A DNA stretch of 45,788 nt from Betaproteobacteria bacterium SG8_41 (GCA_001303585.1 LJTT01000013.1:1-45788); one strand, 5' to 3'; positions 8,288-16,410 are shown, counted from the stretch's first letter. The notes: generated from the sequence alone by a model not told the origin. Numbers and translations are program-made.

Positions 8288-8865
8288 GCGCGCCGCCCCG
8301 CGACGCCCAGGCTACCCGGCTGGCCGAGCTCCTGTCGCAATGCGGTCTAAAAAACCAGCGCGCATTCAGCGAGTTATATTCGCTGACTTCCCCGAAACTG
8401 TTTGGCGTTGCGCTACGTATATTGAGAAGGCAGGACTGGGCCGAAGAGGTGCTGCAAGAATGCTATATGAATATCTGGAACCACGCCGCTGACTATGCTG
8501 CCGCCAAGAGCGCACCGCTGACCTGGATGACGAGCATCGTGCGTAATCGCTGTCTGGACTGGCTGCGCCGGCCGCAGCAGGAAGCGACGGGCGATGAATA
8601 CGAGATCGCGGTGGAAGCGTGGCAGGACGAGAATCCCGGGCCAGTCGAGCAGTTGATGGCGTCGGGCGACGCGGCAGCGCTCGGCCATTGCCTCAAGGAA
8701 CTGGATGCGCGGCAGCGCCAGGGCATCATGCTCGCGTTCTTTCACGGGATGAGCCATTCGGAAGTGGCAGACCACATGAAGCAGCCGCTGGGCACCGTAA
8801 AGACCTGGGTCCGGCGCGGCCTTGAGCGACTCAAGGGCTGCCTCGAAAAGGACGGCAATCGATGA
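8284..8865 (+). CDS. ECF RNA polymerase sigma factor (SigK-like)
   Basis: A 193-residue group IV sigma factor. Region 2 lies at about residues 25-95 (FSELYSLTSPKLFGVALRIL, then EEVLQECYMNIW, which contacts the -10). Region 4 lies at about 135-185 (LDARQRQGIMLAFFHGMSH, then the recognition helix LGTVKTWVRRGLERLK). The start ATG overlaps the adenosyltransferase stop (ATGA), and its stop overlaps the ATG of the anti-sigma factor in the same way. Such sigma/RskA pairs respond to oxidative or other envelope stress. The target promoters are unknown. Confidence 0.92.
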   Translation: MSAPPRDAQATRLAELLSQCGLKNQRAFSELYSLTSPKLFGVALRILRRQDWAEEVLQECYMNIWNHAADYAAAKSAPLTWMTSIVRNRCLDWLRRPQQEATGDEYEIAVEAWQDENPGPVEQLMASGDAAALGHCLKELDARQRQGIMLAFFHGMSHSEVADHMKQPLGTVKTWVRRGLERLKGCLEKDGNR

Positions 8866-9572
8866 GGTACCGCAATCCTCAATTGCGCGACAAGCTCGCG
8901 GCGGAGTACGTGCTCGGCACACTCCGGGGCCGCGCGCGAGCGCGCTTCGAGGCACTCATGCGCTACGACCCGCCGCTGCGCAGCCTCGTCACCGATTGGG
9001 AAGACAGGCTTGCGCCGATGGCGGGCGCCGGCACCGATATCGCGCCGCCGGCGCGCCTGTGGAATGCGCTCTCGCAGCGCATTGCAGGCGAGGCGCGCAA
9101 ACCACGTTGGTGGGAGAGCCTGGCCCTGTGGCGCGGCCTTGCTGCCACCGGAGCCGCCTTCGCCCTCGTGCTGGCAATCGTGACGGGCGCAGGGCCGCAA
9201 GCAGAGCCGCCCATGTCGATGGTCGCCGTCATGAATGACACGCAGGGACAGCCCGCGATGACGGTGTCCTGGCCTTCGATGCGAGCGGTGCGCGATCCTT
9301 ACATCCGCATCAAGGTGACGCAGAAGCACCCGACCATGGCTCCCGGAACGACGTGGGAGCTCTGGATGCTGCCGCCGGGCGAAGGCAAACCGGTCTCCCT
9401 CGGCCTGATCACGACCGATGTCGACCAGGTGATGAAACTCACTCCGGAGCAGGCCGCGCGCATCGAAAGCGCGTGGGGCATCGCCATGAGCATCGAGCCC
9501 AGTGGCGGCTCGCCAATCGGCAAACCCACCGGTCCGGTGGTCATGAAGGGACCGTGCGTGAAAATTCTCTGA
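8862..9572 (+). CDS. Membrane anti-sigma factor, RskA/anti-sigma-K family
   Basis: A 236-residue single-pass membrane protein. The cytosolic N-terminal part (about 1-85) contains the LAAEYVLGTLRGRARARFEAL segment typical of the family's anti-sigma domain. A transmembrane helix covers about 89-107. The periplasmic C-terminal part is an RskA domain (residues about 125-236, with TTWELWMLPPGEGKP and SLGLI). It should hold the sigma factor encoded just upstream inactive until a signal releases it. The 4-nt ATGA overlap with the sigma gene gives stoichiometric coupling. Confidence 0.9.
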   Translation: MRYRNPQLRDKLAAEYVLGTLRGRARARFEALMRYDPPLRSLVTDWEDRLAPMAGAGTDIAPPARLWNALSQRIAGEARKPRWWESLALWRGLAATGAAFALVLAIVTGAGPQAEPPMSMVAVMNDTQGQPAMTVSWPSMRAVRDPYIRIKVTQKHPTMAPGTTWELWMLPPGEGKPVSLGLITTDVDQVMKLTPEQAARIESAWGIAMSIEPSGGSPIGKPTGPVVMKGPCVKIL

Positions 9573-9574
9573 TG

Positions 9575-9602
9575 CCGTGATCCGTGACCGGTAACCCGTT
9601 GC
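9575..9602. repeat. Short heptamer array after the anti-sigma gene
   Basis: Four 7-bp units (CCGTGAT, CCGTGAC, CGGTAAC, CCGTTGC) begin 3 nt after the anti-sigma stop codon. They belong to the GGTGACC/GGTCACC unit type found elsewhere in the window. Degenerate, so moderate confidence. Confidence 0.55.
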
Positions 9603-9761
9603 GGCGCCCGCGTCAGATCAAGGCGAGAAGGGGCGCCCTCCGCGCGTGCTTCGCTCCTGAAAGCCACAGGTTCGCGCTCGGCGTATCATGGCGGAATACT
9701 GCCGGCCCCGGACAAGGACGTCGCGTCCGTGCCATTCTTTCGCCATCGCCAGGAGATCAAG

Positions 9762-10004
9762 ATGAAAATGCTGATTGCCGTTATCGCCTTGGCGGCGGCA
9801 ACCGCACCTGCATACGCCCAGCGCAAACCGTGCGAGGAGCTCAAGGCCGAAATCGAGCTGAAGATCCGCAACAATGGGGTAAAAAATTTCACGCTGACCA
9901 TCGTTCCGAACAGGAACGTCACGGACCAGCAAGTGGTCGGCAGCTGCGACGGCGGCACCAAGAAGATCATCTACCAGCGCGGTGCGCCTGCTGGCGCGAA
10001 ATAA
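9762..10004 (+). CDS. DUF1161 family secreted protein
   Basis: An 80-residue protein with an AGGAGAT ribosome-binding site ahead of ATG 9762. A signal peptide ends at AYA (residues 1-19). The mature part, with CEELKAEIELKIRNNGV, a TLTIVPN strand, VVGSCDGG and KKIIYQR, matches the pattern of DUF1161 (E. coli YnfD-like). Its two cysteines probably form a disulfide. No function is established for this family. The gene stands alone, with a 189-nt gap on its 5' side. Confidence 0.8.
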   Translation: MKMLIAVIALAAATAPAYAQRKPCEELKAEIELKIRNNGVKNFTLTIVPNRNVTDQQVVGSCDGGTKKIIYQRGAPAGAK

Positions 10005-10061
10005 CGTAACGCGGCCCTCGGCGCCAAGCTGTCCGCAAGCCGGTAAAATCGGTCCGCGAAC

Positions 10062-10709
10062 ATGGATCAGCTGCTGACATCACCGCTCTTTATCATCGCG
10101 GCCGCCTGCGGAGTGCTTGGCGCGATGTCGATTCTCGCGGGCATCGCCGCGCTCTGGCGGGCACGCCTGCGGCGGTTCGCCGCCCGAACCCTCTCCGGGC
10201 TGTTGCTGCTCGCCCTCGGCGCGTTCTCCGGCGCCATCGTGCTGGGCATCCAGGGTTATCGCGCCCTCACGCACGAGGAAATTGCGGCCCGCATTCTGGT
10301 GAAACCGGTCGGGGCGCAGCGTTTCAGCGCGACGTTTCGCTATCCCGATGGACGCGAGACGACCTACGAGCTGGCGGGCGACGAGATTTACGTCGACGCG
10401 CATATCCTGAAATGGAAACCGATCGCGAACCTGATCGGGCTGCACACTGCCTACGATCTGGATCGCGTGGCCGGACGCTACCACGCAATCAACGAAGAAC
10501 GCGCAGGCACTCGCACCGTGCATTCACTCGGGCGGGACCGGCCGGTGGATCTGTACGGGCTGCGCCGGCGATATGAGTTCCTCGCGCCCCTGCTCGACGC
10601 CGAGTACGGCTCGGCCACGTTCGTGCCCGTGACGCGCCCTGCGGAGTTCGAGTTGCGCGTATCCACCACCGGGCTTCTCATCCGCGAGGTGAAGCCTCCC
10701 TCTTCCTGA
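10062..10709 (+). CDS. Uncharacterised membrane protein
   Basis: A 215-residue protein with two N-terminal hydrophobic helices (about 8-30 and 42-64). A soluble domain of some 150 residues follows, rich in beta-strand-like segments (FSATFRYPDGRETTYELAG, AYDLDRVAGRYHAI). Similar proteins have been loosely labelled as cation/multidrug efflux proteins, but two helices do not make a known transporter and I do not accept that name. The soluble part should face the periplasm or cytoplasm depending on topology. No operon partner is clear; DUF1161 lies 57 nt upstream on the same strand. Confidence 0.65.
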   Translation: MDQLLTSPLFIIAAACGVLGAMSILAGIAALWRARLRRFAARTLSGLLLLALGAFSGAIVLGIQGYRALTHEEIAARILVKPVGAQRFSATFRYPDGRETTYELAGDEIYVDAHILKWKPIANLIGLHTAYDLDRVAGRYHAINEERAGTRTVHSLGRDRPVDLYGLRRRYEFLAPLLDAEYGSATFVPVTRPAEFELRVSTTGLLIREVKPPSS

Positions 10710-11085
10710 ACAACCGTGACCGGTCACACCGGTAATGCGCTAAAGCTTCACCGCACAGAACGCTAAGGACGCCGAGGAAAAGGAAGGCCTCACCGCAGAG
10801 GCCGCCAAGAACGCGGAGGATTACGGAATCGGGCTAAGACGCACAGCCTGCCCGCCCTACCATTAACGTTCGCGTATGCCACCCTTAGCGCTGCCTTAGC
10901 GACCTTGCGGTTTACACCGATAACTAATCCTTAGCGTCCTTTGCGGTGAAGCTCTTGATTTCCTAAGCGTTCATTGCGGCCTTGGCGGCAAGGCTTCTTT
11001 CTCATGCGCGTTTATCCGCGGTCAACAAGCTCTTCGGGATTGGCGCAATGAAGAGATCTGTGTTTATCGCCGTCTATTGACGACT
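10710..11085. repeat. Repeat-filled gap: heptamers plus a 9-10 bp period inverted repeat family
   Basis: The 354-nt convergent gap between the membrane protein and the BtuF-like gene holds no gene. It opens with heptamer units CCGTGAC and CGGTCAC (10714-10727). A different family follows: on the left, units such as ACGCTAAGG and ACGCCGAGG (10746-10818); on the right, the complementary CCTTAGCG and CCTTTGCGG units (about 10888-10990). The 24-nt segment 10746-10769 matches the reverse complement of 10928-10951 at 22 of 24 positions. Near 11009-11075 are TTATCCGCGG and TCTGTGTTTATC phrases, and the btuF stop codon lies in the last of these. The 7-bp and 9-10-bp families are distinct. Confidence 0.75.
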
Positions 11086-12041
11086 GTATTTCGCCTTACG
11101 GTATCCAGCGCGGCGCAGATGGTCTTTGCGCCTTCGAGAATGCGCGGCGTCTGCCGCTGGATCAGGTCCGGATCCACGTAAAACACGGGCAGCGACCGCA
11201 AGACCGCGACCGGCGCCTGGCGCCATTCGCGCCTGAAGTCGGCTTCGCTCCCGGCGCGGGCACCGCCAAGAATGACCTCCGCGCCGGCTGCCACGACCGC
11301 TTCCAGCGAGACGCTCGGCGTCAATCCCGGAGCATCGGCAAACACATTTTTCCCGCCGCAAAGGGTGATGACGTCGCTGATCATGTGTCGCCCGCTGACC
11401 GTGATGAGCGGACGATGCCAGACCTCGTACAACGCACGAACCTTGCGCGCCACGGCGTAGCGCGTGCGCATCGACAGGACACCGTCCTGGAATGCCCGCG
11501 CGGCACGCTCGGCCGCAGAGCCGGTTCCAGCAAGCGCGCCGATGGCGCGCAGCAGGCGCGGAATATCGGCAAGCCGCACCGGCTCGGTCACGAAGACGGC
11601 ATGACCCAGCCTCGCGAGCTTGTCGATGTCACCCGCCTGGTTTCCACTCTTCCAGGCGAGCACCAGATGTGGTTCAAGAGCTGCAATGCGCTCGATGTCC
11701 ACGCGCGCGGCGTCACCCACCTGCGTTACGCGCTGCGCCTCTGCGGGATAGTCGCTGAAGCGCGCGACGCCGACGAGATGTCGGCCTGCGCCGGCTGCAT
11801 AGACGAGCTCGGTGAGACTTGGAGCCAGCGCCACGATCCGTTGCGCCGGCGCCGGGAGGCGCACGGCGATGCCCCGGTCGTCGCGCAGCTCTATGGCAGC
11901 CTCCGCCGTGTGGGACCCCAGCGCCGCAATCGCGGACAACGCGCTGAAGGTCAGAGCCAGCGCAGGAGAAAACCAGAAACGAGGGACGGAAAACAGGGAA
12001 CGGCGTCGCAGAAGCAGCAGCGCACCGCGCTTACGATTCAC
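11064..12041 (-). CDS. btuF: BtuF-like periplasmic substrate-binding protein (helical backbone metal receptor)
   Basis: A 325-residue class III binding protein. The N-terminus is a signal sequence with a long polar start (hydrophobic core about residues 26-48, ending in TAEA). The binding domain carries RIVALAPSLTELVYAAG, VGVARFSDYPAEA, LEPHLVLAWKSGN and GKNVFAD, as in cobalamin-binding BtuF proteins. The cobalamin adenosyltransferase 3.3 kb away supports corrinoid capture, but no BtuCD genes are in the window. The only usable start is a GTG at 12041 that lies inside a heptamer array, directly after an in-frame stop. A second degenerate array lies within the signal-peptide coding region. Confidence 0.82.
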   Translation of the reverse strand: MNRKRGALLLLRRRSLFSVPRFWFSPALALTFSALSAIAALGSHTAEAAIELRDDRGIAVRLPAPAQRIVALAPSLTELVYAAGAGRHLVGVARFSDYPAEAQRVTQVGDAARVDIERIAALEPHLVLAWKSGNQAGDIDKLARLGHAVFVTEPVRLADIPRLLRAIGALAGTGSAAERAARAFQDGVLSMRTRYAVARKVRALYEVWHRPLITVSGRHMISDVITLCGGKNVFADAPGLTPSVSLEAVVAAGAEVILGGARAGSEADFRREWRQAPVAVLRSLPVFYVDPDLIQRQTPRILEGAKTICAALDTVRRNTVVNRRR

Positions 12042-12055
12042 GATTCACGATTCAC
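11965..12055. repeat. Heptamer arrays at the 5' end of the btuF-like gene
   Basis: At 12032-12052 there are three units (TACGATT, CACGATT, CACGATT), then CACGG; they fill the 20-nt gap to the next gene and supply the btuF GTG start. A more degenerate purine-rich heptad series at 11965-12006 (GGAGAAA, ACCAGAA, ACGAGGG, ACGGAAA, ACAGGGA, ACGGCGT) lies inside the signal-peptide coding sequence. The first array is clear; the second is tentative. Confidence 0.6.
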
Positions 12056-12061
12056 GGCCGG

Positions 12062-12619
12062 TCAATACTTTTCCATCATCTGCAGCAGCTTGCCGCTGGT
12101 GTGGCGCAGCCGCGCGGAAAGCATGGAAACGAGCTTGACCAGGACCTTGGAGCCCAGGCTCGGGTAGTCGAGGATGATCTTCGCCATGTCGTCCCGGTGC
12201 AGCACGGCGAACACGACGGCCTCGGTCGCGACACAGTTTGCAAACCGCGGCTCGCCATCGATCATCGACATCTCCCCCAGCGTCATGCCCGGGCCCACCG
12301 TCGTCATGTGCTGCATCTCATGGCGCATGGTGCGCTTATAGATGTCCACGTAGCCTTCAACGACGAGCAGCATGAAATCGCCGCCATCGCGCTCCCGGAT
12401 GATGGTGCGGCCCGCTTCGGCACGATAGACGTCCATGTAGCTCGCGAGAATCGAGATGTCCTCCCGCGAGAACTCGGCAAAAAAGGGCGACCGGCCGACC
12501 AGGCCGAAAATGGTCTCGGCAATCGCAGTACCTTTGCCGACGCGTTCGAGGTTTTCGAGGCTACCCCGGCCGGTTGAGGTGTCAGTGTCGTCCTGAGCCA
12601 TCTTCTCGTTCCGCGCCAT
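12062..12619 (-). CDS. Cyclic nucleotide-binding domain protein
   Basis: A 185-residue protein from ATG 12619 (ATG 12601 is an alternative six residues in). It consists almost wholly of one CNB domain: the FFAEFSREDISILASYMDV entry helix, the RTIIRERDGGDFMLLVVEGYVDIY strands, and a phosphate-binding cassette region GEMSMIDGEPRFANCVA. In that cassette the canonical Gly-Glu-x-Ala/Ser-Leu and Arg-Ala pattern is partly kept (GEMSMIDGEPRFA). There is no DNA-binding helix-turn-helix, so it is not a Crp/Fnr activator. A class III cyclase gene 11 kb away could provide the ligand (speculative). Confidence 0.82.
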   Translation of the reverse strand: MARNEKMAQDDTDTSTGRGSLENLERVGKGTAIAETIFGLVGRSPFFAEFSREDISILASYMDVYRAEAGRTIIRERDGGDFMLLVVEGYVDIYKRTMRHEMQHMTTVGPGMTLGEMSMIDGEPRFANCVATEAVVFAVLHRDDMAKIILDYPSLGSKVLVKLVSMLSARLRHTSGKLLQMMEKY

Positions 12620-12691
12620 CTTCCCAGGCGCCCGGGGCGCATTATCCCACGATAAACGCGTTACCGCCCCCACTCGCAGCGGCTAAACCGG

Positions 12692-13762
12692 TCATTGTTC
12701 CGCTTCGGCCTTCAGGCGCCGGCTGCGTACTGCCTCGGCCAGCACGTCGAGCAACTTTCGGCTCTCCTCCCACCCAATGCAGCCATCGGTAATGCTTACG
12801 CCATAAACGAGCTGTTTGCCCGGCATCAGGTCCTGGCGCCCCGCCTTGAGGTGGCTCTCCACCATCACGCCCACGATCCGGTCCTCGCCGCCCGCGATCT
12901 GCCGACCGACCTCTTGTCCGACTTCGACCTGCTTTTCCGGCTTTTTGCTCGAGTTGCCATGACTGAAATCGATCATGAGCCGCGCCGGTATGCCCGCCTC
13001 GGCCAGCGTGCGTGCCGCCGCATCCACGCTGGCAGCGTCGTAGTTGGGCCTGCTGCCTCCGCGCAAAATGATGTGGCAGTCCTCATTGCCCAGCGTGGAA
13101 ACGATCGCCGAGTGGCCGCCTTTGGTGACCGACAGGAAATGATGTGGTGCCTGGGCCGCGCGTATGGCATCAACCGCGATCTTCACGTTGCCATCAGTCC
13201 CGTTCTTGAATCCGACCGGGCAGGACAGGCCCGAGGCGAGCTCGCGATGGACCTGACTCTCGGTGGTGCGTGCGCCGATCGCGCCCCACGCGACCAGGTC
13301 CGCGACGTATTGCGGCGTGATCATGTCAAGAAACTCGCACGCCACGGCCATGCCGCTCTCGTTCAGGTCGAGAAGCAGCTTTCGACCGATGCGAAGCCCC
13401 TCGTTGATGCGAAAGCTGCCGTCGAGGTGAGGGTCGTTGATCAAGCCCTTCCAACCCACCGTCGTGCGCGGTTTCTCGAAATACACCCGCATCACGACCA
13501 GCAAATCGCTGGCGAGCTGACTGCTCGCCTCGCGCAGCCTGCCGGCATACTCCTTCGCGGCCTTGACGTCATGGATGGAGCACGGCCCCATGATCACGAT
13601 GAGGCGGTCATCGGCCCCGTGAAGCACGCGGTGGATCGCGTGCCGCGCCTCGTATGTCGTCTTGGCCGCCGCTTCCGTGAGCGGCAGCTCGCGCAGGACG
13701 CGCGAGGGCGTGACAAGCTCATTCACCTCTTTGATGCGGATGTCGTCGGTCTGGTATTGCAT
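12692..13762 (-). CDS. aroG: 3-deoxy-7-phosphoheptulonate (DAHP) synthase, class I
   Basis: A 356-residue enzyme that condenses phosphoenolpyruvate and erythrose 4-phosphate, the first step of the shikimate pathway. ATG 13762 (MQYQTDDIRIKEVNEL) matches the normal N-terminus; a longer frame upstream would read through repeats. Motifs include IMGPCSIHD, MRVYFEKPRTTVGWKG, GARTTESQVHRELASG, GFKNGTDG and DFSHGNSSK. These are the substrate- and metal-binding segments of the AroFGH family. Which aromatic amino acid inhibits it cannot be read here. 168 nt separate it from tldD upstream, a gap filled with repeats. Confidence 0.95.
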   Translation of the reverse strand: MQYQTDDIRIKEVNELVTPSRVLRELPLTEAAAKTTYEARHAIHRVLHGADDRLIVIMGPCSIHDVKAAKEYAGRLREASSQLASDLLVVMRVYFEKPRTTVGWKGLINDPHLDGSFRINEGLRIGRKLLLDLNESGMAVACEFLDMITPQYVADLVAWGAIGARTTESQVHRELASGLSCPVGFKNGTDGNVKIAVDAIRAAQAPHHFLSVTKGGHSAIVSTLGNEDCHIILRGGSRPNYDAASVDAAARTLAEAGIPARLMIDFSHGNSSKKPEKQVEVGQEVGRQIAGGEDRIVGVMVESHLKAGRQDLMPGKQLVYGVSITDGCIGWEESRKLLDVLAEAVRSRRLKAEAEQ

Positions 13763-13803
13763 GTCTTCTAATTCCAAGAAATCAAGGCATTGTAGCAGAG
13801 GGC

Positions 13804-13927
13804 GAACGGAGAGCGGTAAGCGGTGAACGGAAAAAACAGGCTGGAAACAGCGAGCGGCGGGGAACCGAAAAACCAATAGAAAATGGCGACGCGCGGCGCG
13901 CCGCCCTTACGGATCACGGTTCACGGA
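13804..13927. repeat. Heptamer arrays around a GC-rich palindrome between aroG and tldD
   Basis: On the left, units GAACGGA, GAGCGGT, AAGCGGT and GAACGGA run at exactly 7-bp spacing (13804-13831). On the right, TTACGGA, TCACGGT and TCACGGA occupy 13907-13927, ending 2 nt before the tldD stop codon. Between them is ACGCGCGGC (13889-13897), the same 9-mer that forms the hairpin arm at 2941, here part of the perfect palindrome GCGGCGCGCCGC (13893-13904). Confidence 0.75.
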
Positions 13928-13929
13928 CG

Positions 13930-15426
13930 CTAGACGGTTCCGCCTACCGTCAGCCCATCGATGCGCAGGGTCGGCTGACCGACGCCAACCGGGACGCTCT
14001 GTCCCTCCTTCCCGCAGGTTCCGACCCCGGGATCGAGCGCCATGTCATTGCCGATCAGCGTCACTCGGGTCAGCGCCTCGGGCCCGTTGCCGATCAGCGT
14101 TGCCCCCTTCACCGGATAGGCTATCTTGCCGTTTTCAATGACGTAGGCCTCCGAGGCCGAAAACACGAATTTGCCGCTCGTGATGTCCACCTGCCCCCCG
14201 CCAAAGTTCACGGCGTAGAGCCCGTGCTTCACGGAAGCAATGATCTCACCGGGGGGTGTTGCGCCGTTCAACATGTACGTGTTCGTCATGCGCGGCATGG
14301 GGATGTGCGCGTATGACTCGCGGCGCCCGTTCCCGGTCGGCGCCACCTTCATCAGCCTGGCATTAAGGCTGTCCTGCATGTAGCCCTTGAGCACGCCGTC
14401 CTCGATCAGCACGTTGCGCTGGGTGGGCTGGCCTTCGTCATCGATATTGAGCGAGCCGCGGCGGCGGGCAATGGTTCCGTCATCCACAACCGTGACGCCG
14501 GGCGCCGCCACGCGCTCGCCCACGCGCCCGTGGAAAGTCGACGTGCCCTTGCGGTTGAAATCGCCCTCGAGCCCGTGCCCGACGGCCTCGTGCAGCAGCA
14601 CACCCGGCCATCCCGGCCCGAGAACGACGGTCAGGGTTCCCGCAGGCGCTGGCCGGGCCTCCAGGTTCACAAGCGCCTGATCCACGGCCTTCTTCGCGTA
14701 GTCGGCAAGCACGTCGTCGGTGAAGTAGCCGTAATCGAAGCGGCCACCGCCGCCCGCAGTGCCCTGCTCGCGTCGCCCGTTTGCCTCGACGATCACCTGC
14801 AACGACAGCCGCACCAGCGGGCGCACGTCGGCGCCGAGCCTCCCGTCCGCGCGCGCAACGAGCACGACTTCGTATTCGCCCGCCAGGTAAGCCATGACCT
14901 GCGTGATGCGCGGATCGAGAGCGCGTGTCCGTCGCTCGAGGCGCTCCAGCAACGCCACCTTCTGCTTGTCTTCAAGGCTCGCCAGCGGATCGTGGGGCGT
15001 GTAGAGGTTATGGCCCGCCGCGCGCGTGGCCACGCGGGTGCGGGCCGCCTCTCCCTGGCGCGCGATGGCGCGCGTCGCGCGCGCCGCGGCCTCCAGCGCC
15101 GAGAGGCTGATGTCGTCGGAGTAGGCGAAGGCGGTTTTCTCCCCGCTCACGGAACGCACGCCCACTCCCTGGTCGATATTGAAACTTCCCGACTTGACGA
15201 TGCTCTCTTCCAGGCTCCAGCTCTCGCTGCGGTTGTACTGGAAATAGATGTCGGCGTAATCGACGCGGTGCGCCATGATCTCGCCAAAAACGCCCTGCAG
15301 TCGCTGGCTGTCGAGCGCATACGGCGCGAGCAGGATCTCGTTGGCTGCCGCGAACGAAGTTTCGAGTCTCGAGTTCCGAGTTTCGCGTTTTGGCTTTTTC
15401 ATCGGGGTTTGCGCTTTGTCAGTCAT
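13930..15426 (-). CDS. tldD: Metalloprotease TldD
   Basis: A protein of about 498 residues that, with TldE/PmbA, forms a zinc protease involved in peptide processing (microcin maturation and CcdA decay in E. coli). The zinc motif [11 protein letters not shown] is present, along with conserved [26 protein letters not shown] and [15 protein letters not shown]. The start ATG at 15426 has a GAGG ribosome-binding site; the homologous region begins around [15 protein letters not shown]. The first 20 or so residues are unconserved because a five-unit heptamer array (15359-15393) encodes [11 protein letters not shown]. No tldE lies in the window. Confidence 0.93.
   Translation of the reverse strand: MTDKAQTPMKKPKRETRNSRLETSFAAANEILLAPYALDSQRLQGVFGEIMAHRVDYADIYFQYNRSESWSLEESIVKSGSFNIDQGVGVRSVSGEKTAFAYSDDISLSALEAAARATRAIARQGEAARTRVATRAAGHNLYTPHDPLASLEDKQKVALLERLERRTRALDPRITQVMAYLAGEYEVVLVARADGRLGADVRPLVRLSLQVIVEANGRREQGTAGGGGRFDYGYFTDDVLADYAKKAVDQALVNLEARPAPAGTLTVVLGPGWPGVLLHEAVGHGLEGDFNRKGTSTFHGRVGERVAAPGVTVVDDGTIARRRGSLNIDDEGQPTQRNVLIEDGVLKGYMQDSLNARLMKVAPTGNGRRESYAHIPMPRMTNTYMLNGATPPGEIIASVKHGLYAVNFGGGQVDITSGKFVFSASEAYVIENGKIAYPVKGATLIGNGPEALTRVTLIGNDMALDPGVGTCGKEGQSVPVGVGQPTLRIDGLTVGGTV
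15359..15393. repeat. Heptamer array inside the tldD 5' coding region
   Basis: Five units GTTTCGA, GTCTCGA, GTTCCGA, GTTTCGC and GTTTTGG run at exact 7-bp spacing. They are translated on the minus strand as part of the variable N-terminus of TldD. The unit is the complement of the CTCGAAA unit found inside the yheT gene. Confidence 0.8.
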
Positions 15427-15495
15427 TTGGCCTCGTGCCGGCGCCCCATCAAACAAGAAATGATGGTTTCCGCCGATGATTTCTCAATACCGAAC

Positions 15496-15537
15496 GTTGA
15501 ACCTTGATCGTTGAACCTGGAACCTGGAACGCGAACG
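15496..15537. repeat. Heptamer array abutting the nitrilase stop codon
   Basis: Six consecutive 7-bp units: GTTGAAC, CTTGATC, GTTGAAC, CTGGAAC, CTGGAAC, GCGAACG. The last base is immediately next to the complement of the nitrilase stop codon (15538-15540). Confidence 0.85.
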
Positions 15538-16410
15538 CTAGCACCGGTCGAGCGTCCGATGCGACAGGGCCGGCAGGCTCTGTCGCAAGCGCTGGAGATG
15601 CTGGAGATTGATCCCCGCCGCCACCACGCCCGAGCCTCTGGGCAGCCGGTCGAGCACCACGCCCCAGGGATCGACGATCATGGTATCACCATGCGTCTCG
15701 CGTCCATTTACGTGGTAGCCGCCCTGCGCAGGCGCAACCACGTAAGCCAGGTTCTCAATCGCGCGCGCGCGGATGAGCGGTTCCCAGTGTGCACGCCCGG
15801 TCGTCTCGGTAAAAGCGGAAGGCACAAGAATGATGTCGATCTCCTTCATGGCCCGGTAGAGTTCCGGAAATCGCAGGTCGTAACAGACCGAGAGCCCGAT
15901 ACGGCCAAAGGGCGAGTCCACGGTGACCACCCTGTTGCCCGGCTCGATCGTGCGCTGTTCCGAGTAGCGCTCCTCGCCCATTTCGAAGCCGAAGAGATGG
16001 ATCTTGTCGTAGCGCGCTACGAGCCGGCCGCTTTCGTCGTAGAGCATTGAACTGTTACGGACCTTGTCGGGCGCGTCGCATTGGAGCGGCACAGACCCCC
16101 CAAGCAGCCAGATCCCGTGTTTCTCCGCAGTTGCCGCCAGAAAAGCCTGGATCGGGCCGCTGCCTTCCCGCTCGCGCAACGAAACCTTGTCTTCCTCGCG
16201 CATGCCCATGATGCCGAAATACTCGGGCAGCGCCACCAGCTGTGCGCCATGCTCGACCGCCCGTTCGATGAGGCGCGCAGCCTCGCGCAAATTCCCCTCG
16301 ACGTTGGGGCCCGACGCCATCTGCACAGCCGCGACCCGCGCGATTGAAGGCCGCTCGGCGGGCGTCGCGCCGGGTGGCGCCGCTTTGCCAAAAAAGGACT
16401 GCGCGCTCAT
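15538..16410 (-). CDS. Nitrilase-superfamily amidohydrolase (Nit1/deaminated-glutathione amidase-like)
   Basis: A 290-residue carbon-nitrogen hydrolase. The catalytic Glu is in LPEYF, the Lys in YDKIHLFGFEMGEE, and the Cys in GLSVCYDLRFPELYRAM, the full Glu-Lys-Cys triad. The pattern after the Lys and Cys fits the NIT1/NIT2 branch, whose bacterial members hydrolyse deaminated glutathione as metabolite repair; a broader omega-amidase role is possible. ATG 16410 is chosen over an in-frame TTG three codons earlier. It sits between yhdP and tldD, a conserved neighbourhood in many proteobacteria. Confidence 0.88.
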   Translation of the reverse strand: MSAQSFFGKAAPPGATPAERPSIARVAAVQMASGPNVEGNLREAARLIERAVEHGAQLVALPEYFGIMGMREEDKVSLREREGSGPIQAFLAATAEKHGIWLLGGSVPLQCDAPDKVRNSSMLYDESGRLVARYDKIHLFGFEMGEERYSEQRTIEPGNRVVTVDSPFGRIGLSVCYDLRFPELYRAMKEIDIILVPSAFTETTGRAHWEPLIRARAIENLAYVVAPAQGGYHVNGRETHGDTMIVDPWGVVLDRLPRGSGVVAAGINLQHLQRLRQSLPALSHRTLDRC

